Shown: positions 1 through 10,973 of the stretch, piece after piece | How the letters are laid out: every line of letters begins with the position of its first letter | Position numbering within the stretch: position 1 is the stretch's first letter | DNA from: Symbiodinium natans | Taxonomy: Eukaryota > Sar > Dinophyceae > Suessiales > Symbiodiniaceae | Assembly: GCA_905221605.1 (NCBI GenBank) | Contig: CAJNDS010000669.1 | Coordinates: forward strand, 668,634 to 732,633 | Length of the DNA: 64,000 nt | Reading direction: 5' to 3' | Translations under genes and position numbers: made by a program | Notes under the pieces: generated by a model | What the model was told of the DNA's origin: nothing | The model's database searches: none | The model's input: only the letters and a program-made list of their open reading frames with translations

Positions 1-266
1 CCCGCTGATGCTCATGATGCGCGCCCTCTGGGGGCCTCCGTGGCGACGCAAAAAACCACGAAAAAAAAACCGTTCACCGGCGGCACGCGGGGGTCGGCGG
101 CACTGGCGTCCGGCCTAATTCTGCTTCGCAGAAGGCCAGAGGCCAGCAAGGCTATTCCCGGGACGACCCGGGCTAAAAGGTCCGCATTTGCTCGGTCCTT
201 TGGGGACCTCGCGCTGCCCGATTTAATGGCTACCGCCAGTGCCGCCGACCCCAAAACGGCACGGGG
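1..266. other. no recognisable gene; contains a 22-base dispersed repeat
   Basis: No coding signal or acceptor-exon pattern stands out here. Bases 3-24 recur exactly at 53065-53086. The sequence then grades into telomere-like repeats at about 267. Confidence 0.5.
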
Positions 267-480
267 TTAAGGGTTTAGGGTTTAGGGCTCAGGGTATAGG
301 GTTGTGTCGACCGTCTGGTCGTGTAGGGTTTAGGGTTTAGGGCTCAGGGTATAGGGTTGAGTCGACCGTCTGGTCGCGTCGGGTTTTAAAGTCGACTGTC
401 TGGTCGCTTAGGGTTGAGGGTTAAGGGTTTAGGGTTCAGGGCTCAGGGTTTAGGGTTCAGGGTTTAGGGGTCACGTCGAC
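267..480 (+). repeat. decayed telomere-type repeat with embedded hairpins
   Basis: TTTAGGG units are mixed with variants such as GGCTCAGGG and TATAGGG. A short inverted repeat, CGACCGTCTGGTCG (5-base stem, 4-base loop), occurs at 308-321 and 363-376. One-base variants sit at 393-406 and 477-490. TTTAGGG is the plant and dinoflagellate telomere unit, but the decay and the embedded hairpins argue for an internal or subtelomeric repeat rather than a live telomere end. Confidence 0.75.
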
Positions 481-2010
481 CGTTTGGTCGCTTGCGCTGG
501 GGCCATGAAGCCATGGGGCCAGAGGGCCATGGGGAGCGGTCGGAGTGGGCGGAGAGGGTGGGGGGAGTTGGGGTAGGGCCCTGGGCGTTGGGGCCTTGAA
601 GCCATGGGGCCAGAAGGCCATGTAGAGTGGGCAGAGAGGGCGAGGGGGAGTGGAGCTTGTGCTGGAGCCCTTAAAACTCAGCTTAGGGCCTATGGTAGAA
701 GGCTCAGGTAGGGCCCCGGGGGCGCTGGGGCCATGAAGCCATGGGGAGTGGGCGGCGAGGGGAGTGGGCGGAGAGGGCGGGGGGAGTGGAGCAAGCGGGC
801 CTGCACTGGGGGGTCGGGCCCTGGCGCTGGGGCCATGAAGCCATGGATCCATGGGGAGCGGTCGGAGTGTGAGGGCGGGGGAGTGGAGCAAGCGAGGTCT
901 TAAAAAGGGCCTATGGTAGAAGGCTGGGGCCATGGCACCATGGGGCTAGGGCTCTGGGCGCTGCGGCCACTATGGGGCCAGAGGGCCATGGATGGGGAGC
1001 GGTCGGAGTGGGCGGAGAGGGCGGGGGCAGTGGAGCAAGCGGCATGCACTGGAGCCCTTAAAACTCAGTTTAGGGCCTATGGTAGAAGGCTGGGCCATGG
1101 GACCATGGAGGTAGGGGCTGGGGCCATGAAGCCATGGGGTCAGAGTGAGCGAGTGGGCATGTACTGGAGCCCTAAAAAATCAGCTTGGATCCTATGGTAG
1201 AAGGCTGGGGCCATGGGACCATGGGGGCCCTAGCCCTGGGCGGAGAGGGCGGGAGCAGTGGGGAGCCCAAAAAACTCGAGTGCGGAGAGGGTGGGGCAAG
1301 CGGGCATGCACTGCAGCCCTTAAAACTCAGTTTCGGGTCTTTGGTTCCTGGCTGGACCCCTTAAGACTCAGCTAAGATCCTATGGTAGAAGGCTGGGGCT
1401 GGGGGCCCTAACCCTGGCTGGCGGAGAGGGCGGCGGTAGTGGAGCAAGCGGGCCTGCGCCGGAGCCAAAAAACTCGGCATGGGGGTAGGGCGCTGGGGCC
1501 ATGAAGCCATAAGGCCAGAGGTCGGAGTGGGCGGAGAGGGCGAGTAAGTGGGCATGCACTGCAGCCCTTCTATGGTAGAAGGCTGGGGCCATGGGGCCAT
1601 GGGACCATATGGGGCGCTGGGGCCATGAAGCCATGGGGTCAGAGGGTCATGGGGAGCTGTCGGAGTGGGCGGCAAGCGGGCATGCACTGCCCTTAAAACT
1701 CAGCTTAGGGCCTATGGTACAAGGCTGGGGCCATGGGACCATGGAGGCAGGGCCCTGGGCCGCTGGGCCCATGAAAAGCGGTTGGAGTGGGCGGAGAGGG
1801 CGGGGAGCTGATAGGGCCCTGGGGCGCTGGGGCCATGAAGCCATGGGGCCAGAGGGCCATGCGGTCGCACTGGAGCCTAAAACTCAGCTTAGCGTCTATG
1901 GTAGAAGGCTGGGATCATGGGATCATGGGGGTAGGGCCCTGGGGCGCTGGGGCCATGAAGCCATTAGGGCCATGGGGTCCCGCTCCCGCTGGGGTCGGCG
2001 GATAATGAGT
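481..2010 (+). repeat. large G-rich minisatellite
   Basis: The stretch is built from shuffled copies of a few modules: one around GGGGCCATGAAGCCATGG, one around CGGAGTGGGCGGAGAGGGCG, and one around CTTAAAACTCAGCTTAGGG followed by CCTATGGTAGAAGGCTGGGG. Full units are roughly 150-200 bases and diverged. Open frames in both directions are by-products of the repeat: they carry the same short peptides repeatedly and no domain. Confidence 0.85.
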
Positions 2011-2177
2011 TTTTGGTAGACAAAAGGAGATATCTTTTAGTTATCTTTTCTCTTTTTATATCTGTATAAAACCGAAATTCATATCTTTGGGGCTAGGGGC
2101 AGGGCGCTAAGGGCGGTGGGGGCGCGAGGGTTGGGCATGCACTGCAAGTGTGAGGGGTGATCAGGCAGGCCTGTACT

Positions 2178-2400
2178 GTGAAAGCATTGGGGGGGGTGGG
2201 GGTGGGGGTGATGGGGGGGAGGTGGGGGGGGGGTGGGGGGTGGGGGTTGGGGGGGCGGAGAATCTCCTTTTCTTCAGGAAAAAATAGCAGGGCGGGGTGG
2301 GGGGGTGGCGGGAGGGACGGTTGGTGGGCGGTGGGATGGGGGGCTGGGGGTGGGGGTGGGTGGGAGTTGGGGTGGGGGGGTGGGGTGGGGGGGGTTCGTC
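2178..2400 (+). repeat. G/T-rich simple sequence
   Basis: Long runs of G broken by single T or A, with many G-quadruplex-capable blocks on the + strand. No gene is seen. Confidence 0.8.
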
Positions 2401-2407
2401 ATGTGAC

Positions 2408-2420
2408 TATATCTATATCT

Positions 2421-2451
<31 letters not shown>

Positions 2452-2453
2452 TA
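2408..2453. repeat. CTATAT microsatellite
   Basis: About five CTATAT units followed by a TA run. It directly follows the G-rich stretch. Confidence 0.9.
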
Positions 2454-3073
2454 CTAGATGCATGTATCGAGTCTCCAAGGAGAATCCTCATTCTTACTGC
2501 CCTGAGCCCTGACAGAGTAGGCGAAGGCAGACACGCACAGAAACATGTGTATATCATTTGGCGGCCTCACCTAAATCATGGCATGTGCTCATTCGGGGTT
2601 TGGGGGCTTGGGGGTTTAGGGTTTAAGGTTTTCATAGGGTTGAGGGAAGTGAAGCCAGTGAAGTCAGTGAAGCCTCTGCCCATCTGCGGGAGTGCCTGCA
2701 AGTGGAAGGCTGGCGGCCTCGGCCGCGGGGGGCTTTCCAGGAGCGGCCTTTGAAAGCTTTTGGGAATCTGACCCCCCCCCCCTCCCCCCAGCATGTTTTG
2801 TGGTGCAGAGTGTTCGGCTGGGCAAGTTTGTGGCCTTTGCAGCGAGGGAAATGGACGGAATGTGTGTGTGTGCTTTTGCGCATGTGTGTGACGTGTACAT
2901 ATTTCAGACCGGTGAACTCGCGCCCCTCGGGGGCGGCCACTTCGGTGACAATGCATGCAGAAAGGAAAAGAAAGGAAAGGGCAGGGAAGGGAAGGGAGTG
3001 TGGACCCTCCAAACCTGACAGGACCGCCTCGCATCGTTTCTTTCGTTTGCTGGAGGGTTTGTTTGCGTCTCAG

Positions 3074-3195
3074 TCCCCAGCCAAGAACAAGGCCAACTTT
3101 ACCCAAGCCAGAGCCCCGAAGAAGAGATTCCGACAGCAGGACAGGGCCCCTAGTCCGGGCCGGAGTGCGCCAGCAGCGAAGGCCGAGGGAGACTT
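3074..3195 (+). CDS. exon-like segment, Lys/Ala/Pro-rich
   Basis: After a CAG acceptor at 3071-3073 one frame reads a basic, low-complexity peptide containing KNKANFTQARAPKKRFRQQ and later SPGRSAPAAKAEG. This fits a linker and could be an upstream exon of the eIF2A-like gene that follows on the same strand, but its borders and phase could not be tied to the next exon. Treat it as possible coding sequence only. Confidence 0.3.
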
Positions 3196-3320
3196 GCGGT
3201 TGTGGAGGGGGGGGGGGGGGCAGTGTCAGCTTGAGTTGGCCCACTACTGCCTTTGGAGCACCTGGTCTCCATCCGCTACACGTGATCTGGAGCTGCTCCC
3301 TGTCTCCGTGTGCATTTCAG

Positions 3321-6300
3321 GTTCAGGCAGCAGCGAAGCCGAAGGCAGCCCAAGCCTACAGGCCAGTTTTTGCCCCTTAGCAGCTGCTCGCAGACCCTCT
3401 TCCCTTACTCTAAGTGTATTATCCACATCTTCAATAGATTCTTGCCAGGATTGCACTGGGCCCTGAGAGGCCTCCATAGGCTCGCGTCCCAAAGAAGGAG
3501 TCGACATGCTGTGCAAGGGCAGCAGCTCCCAGGGTCCACACACACACGCACAATCTGTCGAGCCCTGCAGGCCCTAAACCCCAAGCCTGAAACCATAAAC
3601 CCTAAATCCTGAACCCTCGCAGCCCTAAATCCCATCATCGATGCTTTCTTTCGAAGTGAACGGGGTCTAGTCTGCAGCAATCCCCTCCAACCTCCGAGAC
3701 CCTGAAACCCCCGCAAGAAAGCCAAAAACCCAGAATCTGATAGCCCTGCAGACCGCCCGGCGCTCGGGCTGGTGGCGGCCTTGCTGACCTTCTGCGCAAG
3801 GTGCTATGGGAGGGCTATTGGAGTTTTGGGGTCTAGGCGGGTAAAGGGGTCCAGGGTTTTGAGGTTTGGCAGCTTTTTGTTGGGGGTCTTCGTGGGTCAA
3901 CACAGCCTCTACCAGGGATTTGGGGAGTTTGAAGGGGTCCCACTTCTTTATGGATGTGCTAGCTTGACTCGGTGTTGTGGGGGATGTTAGGCCACAGATG
4001 ATCGAGACACCCTTAGTGGCCCGAGTGTCTGGAGTTCTTGCAACGCTGCTTGACTGTAGCCATCCATGGGCATATAACACTGTGCATCACCTGGCAAACC
4101 AGAAATCGCGACCTTTAGGGACCTGAACCCAAACCCCGAACCAGCTCCAAGCACATGTGTTTGACAAGCATTTGTTGAGGAGAAGCCGTCAAGAAAGCCC
4201 GCTCCCGATTCGTTCTCCACAGGAGCTAGGCTCCACGTCGGCTGATGCAGCCAAGACAGCCACAAAGGCCTCCGAAAGCGCTACGCAGGGATCAGAACAA
4301 GGTTGAGCAAGTTGGTGCCTCTTGTCGGTCTAGTGCGCGAGTCTTTGGACGCTACATAGGCGCTTGCAGCTCGATTAAATCGTGTAGGGCTTCGAGTGGG
4401 AAACTGCAGAGATCAGCCCTGGCCTCGCCGCCTCGCCGTCATGTTCATCGTGTTTCAGGTGGGCGCGCCATCAGCTGCCCCACTTTCCCTGCCACCGGGA
4501 GCTTCGCCCGAAGACTTTCAAAAGGCACGCGGGAGGGAGCAAGCCCTCATCCCACAACAAGAATCGCACTCGCACCAGACGAGAGCAGCATTCAGAATTC
4601 TACGATCTTTCCCTTCAGATCTCCGCTCAACCCTACAGGGCTGCCGGGGATTAGCCCTGTAAGCCCTCAGGGTTTTCGGCTTTGCGCTTCCGCCTCGTTG
4701 CAGGGGGCTCAAGCCAGCACTGGCACCGGCAGCAGCCGCAACGCCAGGAAAAAGAAGGCACGCAAGTTGAGAGGGATTGGGAGTCGCTTGAGGGGCCTCG
4801 CGGGCTTGCTGTGATGCAGAAGCTCTGAAGGAGATCAGTGTAGGGAATGGCTTCTTATGCTTTTCAGGCAGTCAACAGGTCTTCACACCCCTCCCCCCCC
4901 CCGGCATGTAACCTAATCTATTCTTTTTGGCGTTAGGCCTTAAAATGCACGAAACGGAACTCTAAACTCCATAAACTCGGAACCACTGAACTACAAGCCC
5001 AAAACACCGAACTCGAGACTTAACTTAAATTCCACCCCCTCGTTTCTTGTTTCTGTTTCTTGTGTTCAGTATTCGCAAATTAGAGAAGAAGTGGAGAATT
5101 AGTTAAAGTTCCCTCTCGATTCTAGTTTATACTCTGCAAAACAACAAATTCTTTTCTGACGTACCCAAAAAGCAAGTGGGTTCGGGGGGGGGGGGGGGCA
5201 GCCCATCCCCCCATTTGCTTGTTGTTGCCAGCCCTCCAAGGACCTTTCTTGATCGAAAAGAATCTGAAAAAAACCTCCCTCGTTTCTTGGTGTTGTGTCT
5301 TGTGTTCATTATTCAAAAAGCAGAGAGGAGTAATTACTCTAAATTCCACCCCTCCCCCCCCTCGTTTCTTGTTGTTCATCATTCGAAAATCAGAGAGGAG
5401 TAGAGAATCATTCTAAATTCAACCCCCTCGTTTCTTGTTCATTATTCGAGAATCAGAGAGGAGTAGACAGTTACTCTATAAATTCCACATCTTCCGAGGA
5501 GCCGAAAGAATGCTCGGCGTGTTGACGTCAAACCTCCCCGGTTTGGCTCTGGTTCTGAGCAGCAGCGTCGTCGGATTGTTTGAAGGGTTTCTTGTTTATC
5601 CGAAACAACAAACCCTCTAAACTCCCACCGAGGAAACTCAAAAGAAGACTGAATACCTAAGTCCAAGTCCTCTCAAGAGAACTTTAAAGAAGTATCAAGA
5701 GTGGGGTCGTCACGGTCGTCACTCCACAACCTAGTTCTGGGTGGGAAACGTTCTCAACTCGACCCCCGTCCGTGCTCAACACATGGGCTGCGTTCTCGGC
5801 TCACTGTCGGTGCATTCCCGACAAACACCTCCCCCGTTGCCGACACTCCCTGCCCCTGTTCCCAACCCACCCTCGGTGTGCTCCCAACACGTGTAACCGA
5901 CTCAACCGTCATCCAAACTCACTTTATTATTTGCATCCATGTTCTTTACCTTGTGCAGGCCTTGAATGTTGGGGCTAGGGCCGTCCACACATCTCCCAGA
6001 ACCCGAAAACCTCTTAAATCAGGCCTGGCTTTGGGCTTTGGGGTTTACGGAGGTTGAGATTTTAAGAAATTAGTCTCCGGATCTACTTCCCCCCCGGACG
6101 CTCCAAACATCCAAAACCAACTTAAAAGAAACCCAAACTTCTCCAATCCCCCTTCCCCTGCACCCTCAACCCCGCCACAGCGGCTTTAGTCCCAAGCGCC
6201 TCGAAACACCCAGTGCCCAACATGCTGTGAACGAAGGCGAAAGAGGCCGCTGCGCAGGCGGAGGTAAGCCGATTGAAGCAAACCTCAGGGTGAGCTTTCC

Positions 6301-8385
6301 GGGTCTAGGGTTGTGTAATTACATTTTTTCGGATATGGTCCCTGACCCGATTTAGAGGGTTCTGAAGTATGGGCCCTTGGCGTCTGAGAGGGAGGGGTAT
6401 AGACAACGGCGGCCCTTGCAACTACCCCAAGACCCGAGGTTGCCTGCGATGATGTGTAGTCCACGGTCATGTGCACTGCTGCCATGAGATTTCTGTAATG
6501 CAGCTGCGTGCATGTTGCCAACGGGAAAAAAGCGAACAACGACCGCAGGCAGGGCCAGAACCTGGTGCGGAGAAGTTCGCGCCACCTCCGCGTGCAGGAG
6601 TCTCGATCAGTGTTTCTTCTTGCATGCGTGAGACGACTGTACGTTTTAAGATGCCACCCTTCCAAAGGTTGAGCCGTGGAATAAGCACAGCACTGAAGCA
6701 GACCCAGACAGCACGAGCAGGTCCTGTAAGCACTACGCTCGGCCCAACATAGGGTTGACTTTGTCCAAAATACAAGGCCCAAACAACCCATAACACGAGC
6801 CCATAAGTCTTTTGAGCCCCAAATTCATAGGTCTGTTTGGTGTTCTAGTTGAGGGTCCTTGGGTGGCCATTTCAGGACTCCGACCAACATTTTTCTTGAT
6901 GTCTCCATCTTGTCCACCTGGGCCCCTCCCTACTCTTCACGGACCGACACCCACGAGTAGAAATGCATTATACATGCTGTCGGCTTGCTCAAGGATTTGG
7001 ACTTTCTCCGACTTTGCGCCACATCCCCAAATCCTATAAACAACCTAAACGCCCCCTTGGCATTCTTGGCGTTGTTGCCTCCACCCCGTCGAGCTGCAGT
7101 TGGCGCGTTGGATTCGTGCCCTCCGCAGGCGACGCAAAGCCGGCGCCAGAAGCGGCTGCGGCTCAGTCCTCAGAAGCCGGAGGCAGGGAGATGACCTGCT
7201 CTTGTTTCGAATAATCCTTCCCTGTTCATAAAAACCCCCAGAAGGGGGCACCCCTGGTTTCAGGCTTGGAGCTTGAGAAATCGGGCTGAGGGATAGGGAG
7301 GATTCAAGAAGCTTTTCTTTGGGAAGCCGGCCTGCAAAGGACGGCTCTGCTTGAAATGAAGTTCCTGCCGCGGGGAGGGTGGAACATTAGGGGCCCTGGA
7401 ATTGCCGCCGCAGCGTCCTTGCAGCTGTGCGAAGAAATTGATTTCAGTTCGCCTGGCCATCCTACACCCAGCAGAGAATCTGTAACGAGGGGCTGCACAA
7501 ACAGGGCACACAATTCAGAGAGCCAGAGTTAGAAGGATCCTGGGAGCCCCAGATGAGCAAAGTAAAGCTCTCGTTTTAGGGGCTGTATGAGAGAGAGTAT
7601 AGGATTCTAATGAATGGGGTTTAAGCCCTTTGCTTTCTTATCCGATAGGGTATCGATCATGTCGATCCTTGAAAGCCTGTTGATCCTGTGAACTGCTCTC
7701 ACTTCCCCTGTGCCAGGTGACGAGGTTGAGAAGAAGGTCCGCGCTCTAAAGCCGCCCGTCATGACCAAGAGTTGCAATAAAAGGGGAGAATCAGGGGAGT
7801 TTGGGGTTGTTCAGGGGGCGCCAGCGTTGTAGGCGGAAAGTGTGCGTTGGATGGGCATGACTTGCTATGACTTGCTGGGCCAAGGAAGAAGCTGCGGGAC
7901 ATCGAGAAGCTGAAAGAGAAGGTGCGCTGCCCCAGCACCCGTGATGTATGCGTTGCTTGCGTTGGCGTTTAGCCTGCCATCCATCGAATCAGGTCGCAAC
8001 AGGAGCTCCCATCGATCCACTGCAGAAGCAGAAGCTCGACGGAGAGGCCGAAATCATCCAGCAGAGCCTTGGATGCTGTTACTTGTTACTGCCTCTCAGC
8101 CGACCCAAGAACCTCAAGCACAGGCACCGCAAGAGATGAGCAGACCTCGCATCAGACGGGGATCTATTGGAAGCGGCTGCGACTTGATGATTGGGCTTGT
8201 GGTTGAAACAAAAGTTGAAAATGGGCTGGACATCATGCTCAAGCTAAGCAGATAGCTGTAAAGTCCAGGATCTCCCAACGGCGTAGCTTAAGCCCAGATT
8301 CTCTCGAGCCCTCGAGGCCTCAATCACATTGGGGCCCAGACTCCGACGTGTGCTGAGGATTCAGGCGCTGGGGGGTGAGCCATGA
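3321..8385 (+). CDS. EIF2A: eIF2A-like translation initiation factor, C-terminal part, multi-exon
   Basis: eIF2A is a cytosolic translation factor: an N-terminal beta-propeller, then a basic linker and a C-terminal helix. Only the linker and helix are visible. Proposed exons: 3321-3361 (AAAKPKAAQAYRP, like the AYRPP stretch of the family), 4459-4524, 4704-4770 (SSRNARKKKARKL), 7129-7182 (Ala/Glu-rich), 7717-7750 (DEVEKKVRALK), 7885-7921 (KKLRDIEKLKEK), 7993-8063 (VATGAPIDPLQKQKLDGEAE) and 8358-8385 ending in TGA. From 4459 onward all phases match. Introns from 4525 on begin GC, GA, GC, GC, GT and GA and end in AG. The join between 3361 and 4459 is unresolved. The helix resembles eIF2A more than PYM/WIBG, which shares this motif, so PYM is the alternative. 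The propeller exons must lie in the repeats upstream or outside the window, unless this is a fragment. Confidence 0.6.
5029..5490 (+). repeat. degenerate minisatellite inside an intron
   Basis: Diverged copies of a 60-70 base unit carrying CCCCTCGTTTCTTGTTCATT followed by ATTCGAAAATCAGAGAGGAG. Copies near 5300-5480 are the clearest. It lies in the large proposed intron 4771-7128 of the eIF2A-like gene. Confidence 0.75.
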
Positions 8386-8446
8386 CAGGGCAGCAGGCCA
8401 CTGTGCGACCGGGAGAATGGAGACAGCGGTCGGATGTTAGAACCTC

Positions 8447-8506
8447 AAACCCTAAACCCTAAACCCTAAACCCTAAACCCTAAACCCTAAACCCTAAACC
8501 CTAAAC
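8447..8506 (-). repeat. interstitial telomere repeat (CCCTAAA)n
   Basis: About eight perfect head-to-tail CCCTAAA units, 60 kb or more from either possible chromosome end in this window. The following 600 bases hold decayed CCCTAA-like words. It lies just downstream of the eIF2A-like stop codon. Confidence 0.95.
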
Positions 8507-9912
8507 TCCCACAATCTGAAGCCGTCAGCCCCAAAGTCTTAAGGCCCAGCACCGATTCCCTAAGCTCGCATCTGCCTGTGATCTCAAAGGCCTAACACAT
8601 CAAACGCTGAAGACACCTTTAACCCGAAAAAAAGGTAAGATTTGAGCACCAATGTCTCTTAAACTCTCCACCCTAAAACCTGAAGACTTCAGCACCAATA
8701 CCCTAAGCCCTGAACCCGTAATCTTCAGGCCTAAGCAAAGGCCTAGACCCTTCACTACAATCGTAAGACTTAAATGCCAAGACCCTCAGCTTTTAGCCCT
8801 CAAGCCGTACAGTCAGGTTTGATCACCAAGCCCAAACACCCCAACCCTGAAGTCTTAGGGCGTGCGCCAAAAACTTCAGTCCTTAACCCTAACTAACAAT
8901 CTCAGAACCCTGCAATCTTGAGACTGAAGCACTAAAACCTTCAGCCAACCAAATCAGTAGGTCCTTCACCCCCCAAACTAGCAAGCCCTTGACCCTCAAA
9001 CCTTCAGGTCCAAACACAAACACCGTATTTCCCTAACCCTTAACCCTAAAATCTTGACACTTAAGCACCTACAAGCATGAGCCTGAAAACGCAGCACGGT
9101 TCTGTGGGCTTTCCTGGACCCCGAACCCAGAACTCTTTGCCAAACCACACCTTGGTCTTCGTATTCTCCCAGTTTGTTGCAGTTACAGCCATCAGCCTGC
9201 GCTGCGTGGAAAAGTGGCGATTGCATGGGCAGTTTCAATTTATTCTACCTGTACTACGTTGGCAGCAATGTTGCGCATAGTCCGAGAAAATGACAAGTAC
9301 GATTGCGATTCCCAAACTCTAAGCTCTGAACCCCTCATCCCTAAACCGTCGTCTCATATGGCTTAGTGGAGTTCATGGAGTGCTCGTGGGCTACCCTTAC
9401 CTTTACGAGTCTAAGAAGGCTACTGGTTTGGAAGCTTCGGGGCTCTCGTTTGTGGCGGGGGATTGGGGGGGGGTCATCCACATGAGCCGACCTGCAGTGA
9501 ACCAAGATCTTTGACAACTTGAGATGACTCGAGATGCATTCTGTGACGGTGACGCCGTTCGCCGCGTTCTCTCGTCCCGAGATTTCCGAAGCTGCCGAGA
9601 CACGGCTTGAGAGGCCTTTGTCCTCTTGCTTCGACCCATTCGCGTGCAGTGCGATAGGACGGCGCAGCGATTCAGCGTAACTTGGAGCATAGGCCCTGAA
9701 GGAAGCACAAGCCAGCTGAGGCCAAAATCATTCGCAGCCACTCGCGGCTGCAACATGTGGACTTGAGGCTCTGCTTGGGAACTTGGGGGGTGTTTAGTGT
9801 TCGGTATTCTTCGAGCCTTCCCTCTTTCCGTCAGATCGTAAGTTTTGCTGCATCATGACATGAGCAAAATTCCCAATGTTCCAATCAAGAGCTTCTCTCC
9901 GATTGGCTGCAG
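8507..9912. other. intergenic, rich in decayed CCCTAAA words
   Basis: The first half is dominated by AACCCT/AAGCCCT words. No exon chain could be supported. Upstream exons of the LRR gene may lie here but were not recognised. Confidence 0.4.
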
Positions 9913-10806
9913 ACACAACCGCATTGGCGATGCTGGTGCTGCGCGTCTAGCCAAAGCCATCAAGGCAGGGCAAGCTGGATCCAGTTTGGTGTGTCACAAC
10001 TTTGCCAAGCGCAAGTCAATAACAAGCTGATGTGAGAATCGTACGCTCGCAGATGCCTCCTCAGAGCTTGTCAACGTGATAGAAGGTCTTGATCAAGCAC
10101 TTGAGTCCCTGTGAGGGCCATCCTGTCTTGGAGCAGCTGGATTTGCAGGAGGGAGCATGCAGTGCATTCTATCACGCCAGGGCTCGGGAAGCCTCCCCCC
10201 TTCCCTCCCCCGCACGGCCCAAAAACCTGAATCACCCGCCATGCTGTCTGCAAAGCCGTTCAACAAACGGCTTAGATGCCCTCAAAGTTGGTCCTCTCTG
10301 TCATGGTTCTACGCAGGACAACGCCATCGCTTCTAGTGGGGCAGAGAGCTTGTACGCCTCGTGCGGGAAGAGGTGCTCCGGTTCCACCGGTTCCACGTGC
10401 TGTGTGCTGGCTCGCAAGTTTACACAGTGGTCCATCAACAAGAGCAGTCACCCTAGCAGTAGTACTAGTCGTCGTAGTTGTATACAGTAGTAGTTAGTAG
10501 TCTTTAGTAGTGGTCGTGTGGTTTTCGTTTTTTTAGTTTATTCTGCTTACGATTTCCTAGGCCTTCCGCCTATTTGTGAGGGCTTCAGGTCACGTGATTT
10601 CCTCTCCCCTTCCTTAGGGTCATCTGGAAAGGCTGACCCTGAACATCCAGAAGAACCCAGTGTCTCCGGAGAACATCGCCCAGCTTGAGGCAGCCTTAAA
10701 GGAGGCCGGAGGGAACCAAACGATGGCCACTAGAGCGCAGACTCGGTCCTTCATCGGGTTGGCTTGTTGTTCTGCAGACTGGAGCAACGAAGGCAACTGT
10801 ATATGA
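9913..10806 (+). CDS. leucine-rich-repeat protein (ribonuclease-inhibitor type), C-terminal exons
   Basis: The LRR pattern is split over short exons. 9913-9988 reads NRIGDAGAARLAKAI, the classic N.IGD.GA..LA.AL of RNI-type repeats. 10116-10148 (33 bases) reads GHPVLEQLDLQ. From 10317 the frame reads DNAIASSGAESLYASCGK; this exon ends near 10370. 10618-10806 reads GHLERLTLN, then NPVSPENIAQLEAALKEAGG, and runs to a TGA at 10804-10806. Joining 10148 to 10317 gives LDLQDNAIASSGAESL, exactly the repeat spacing, and needs a GA-AG intron; the first intron is GT-AG. The third junction is unresolved and upstream repeats are missing. Such repeats act as protein-binding scaffolds; the partner cannot be inferred. 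Confidence 0.6.
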
Positions 10807-10891
10807 GTGAACAGTTCTCTAAACGGTAGAGCCCCTTTTGCGCTACGGCCTCTTATAGCTAGGATACCCAGAAAGTTTCTTTGTTTTTGTT

Positions 10892-10934
10892 GGGGGGGAG
10901 GGGTGGTGGAGGGGGTGGGGGAGGGGGTGGGGGT

Positions 10935-10973
<39 letters not shown>
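10892..10973 (+). repeat. poly-G tract
   Basis: G blocks with single T and A interruptions lead into an almost pure run of about 40 G. It may form a quadruplex, and its length may be inaccurate from sequencing. Confidence 0.85.

Noticed and set aside
481-2019. Several 70-160 codon frames on both strands
   Set aside because: They come from the minisatellite and repeat the same short peptides.
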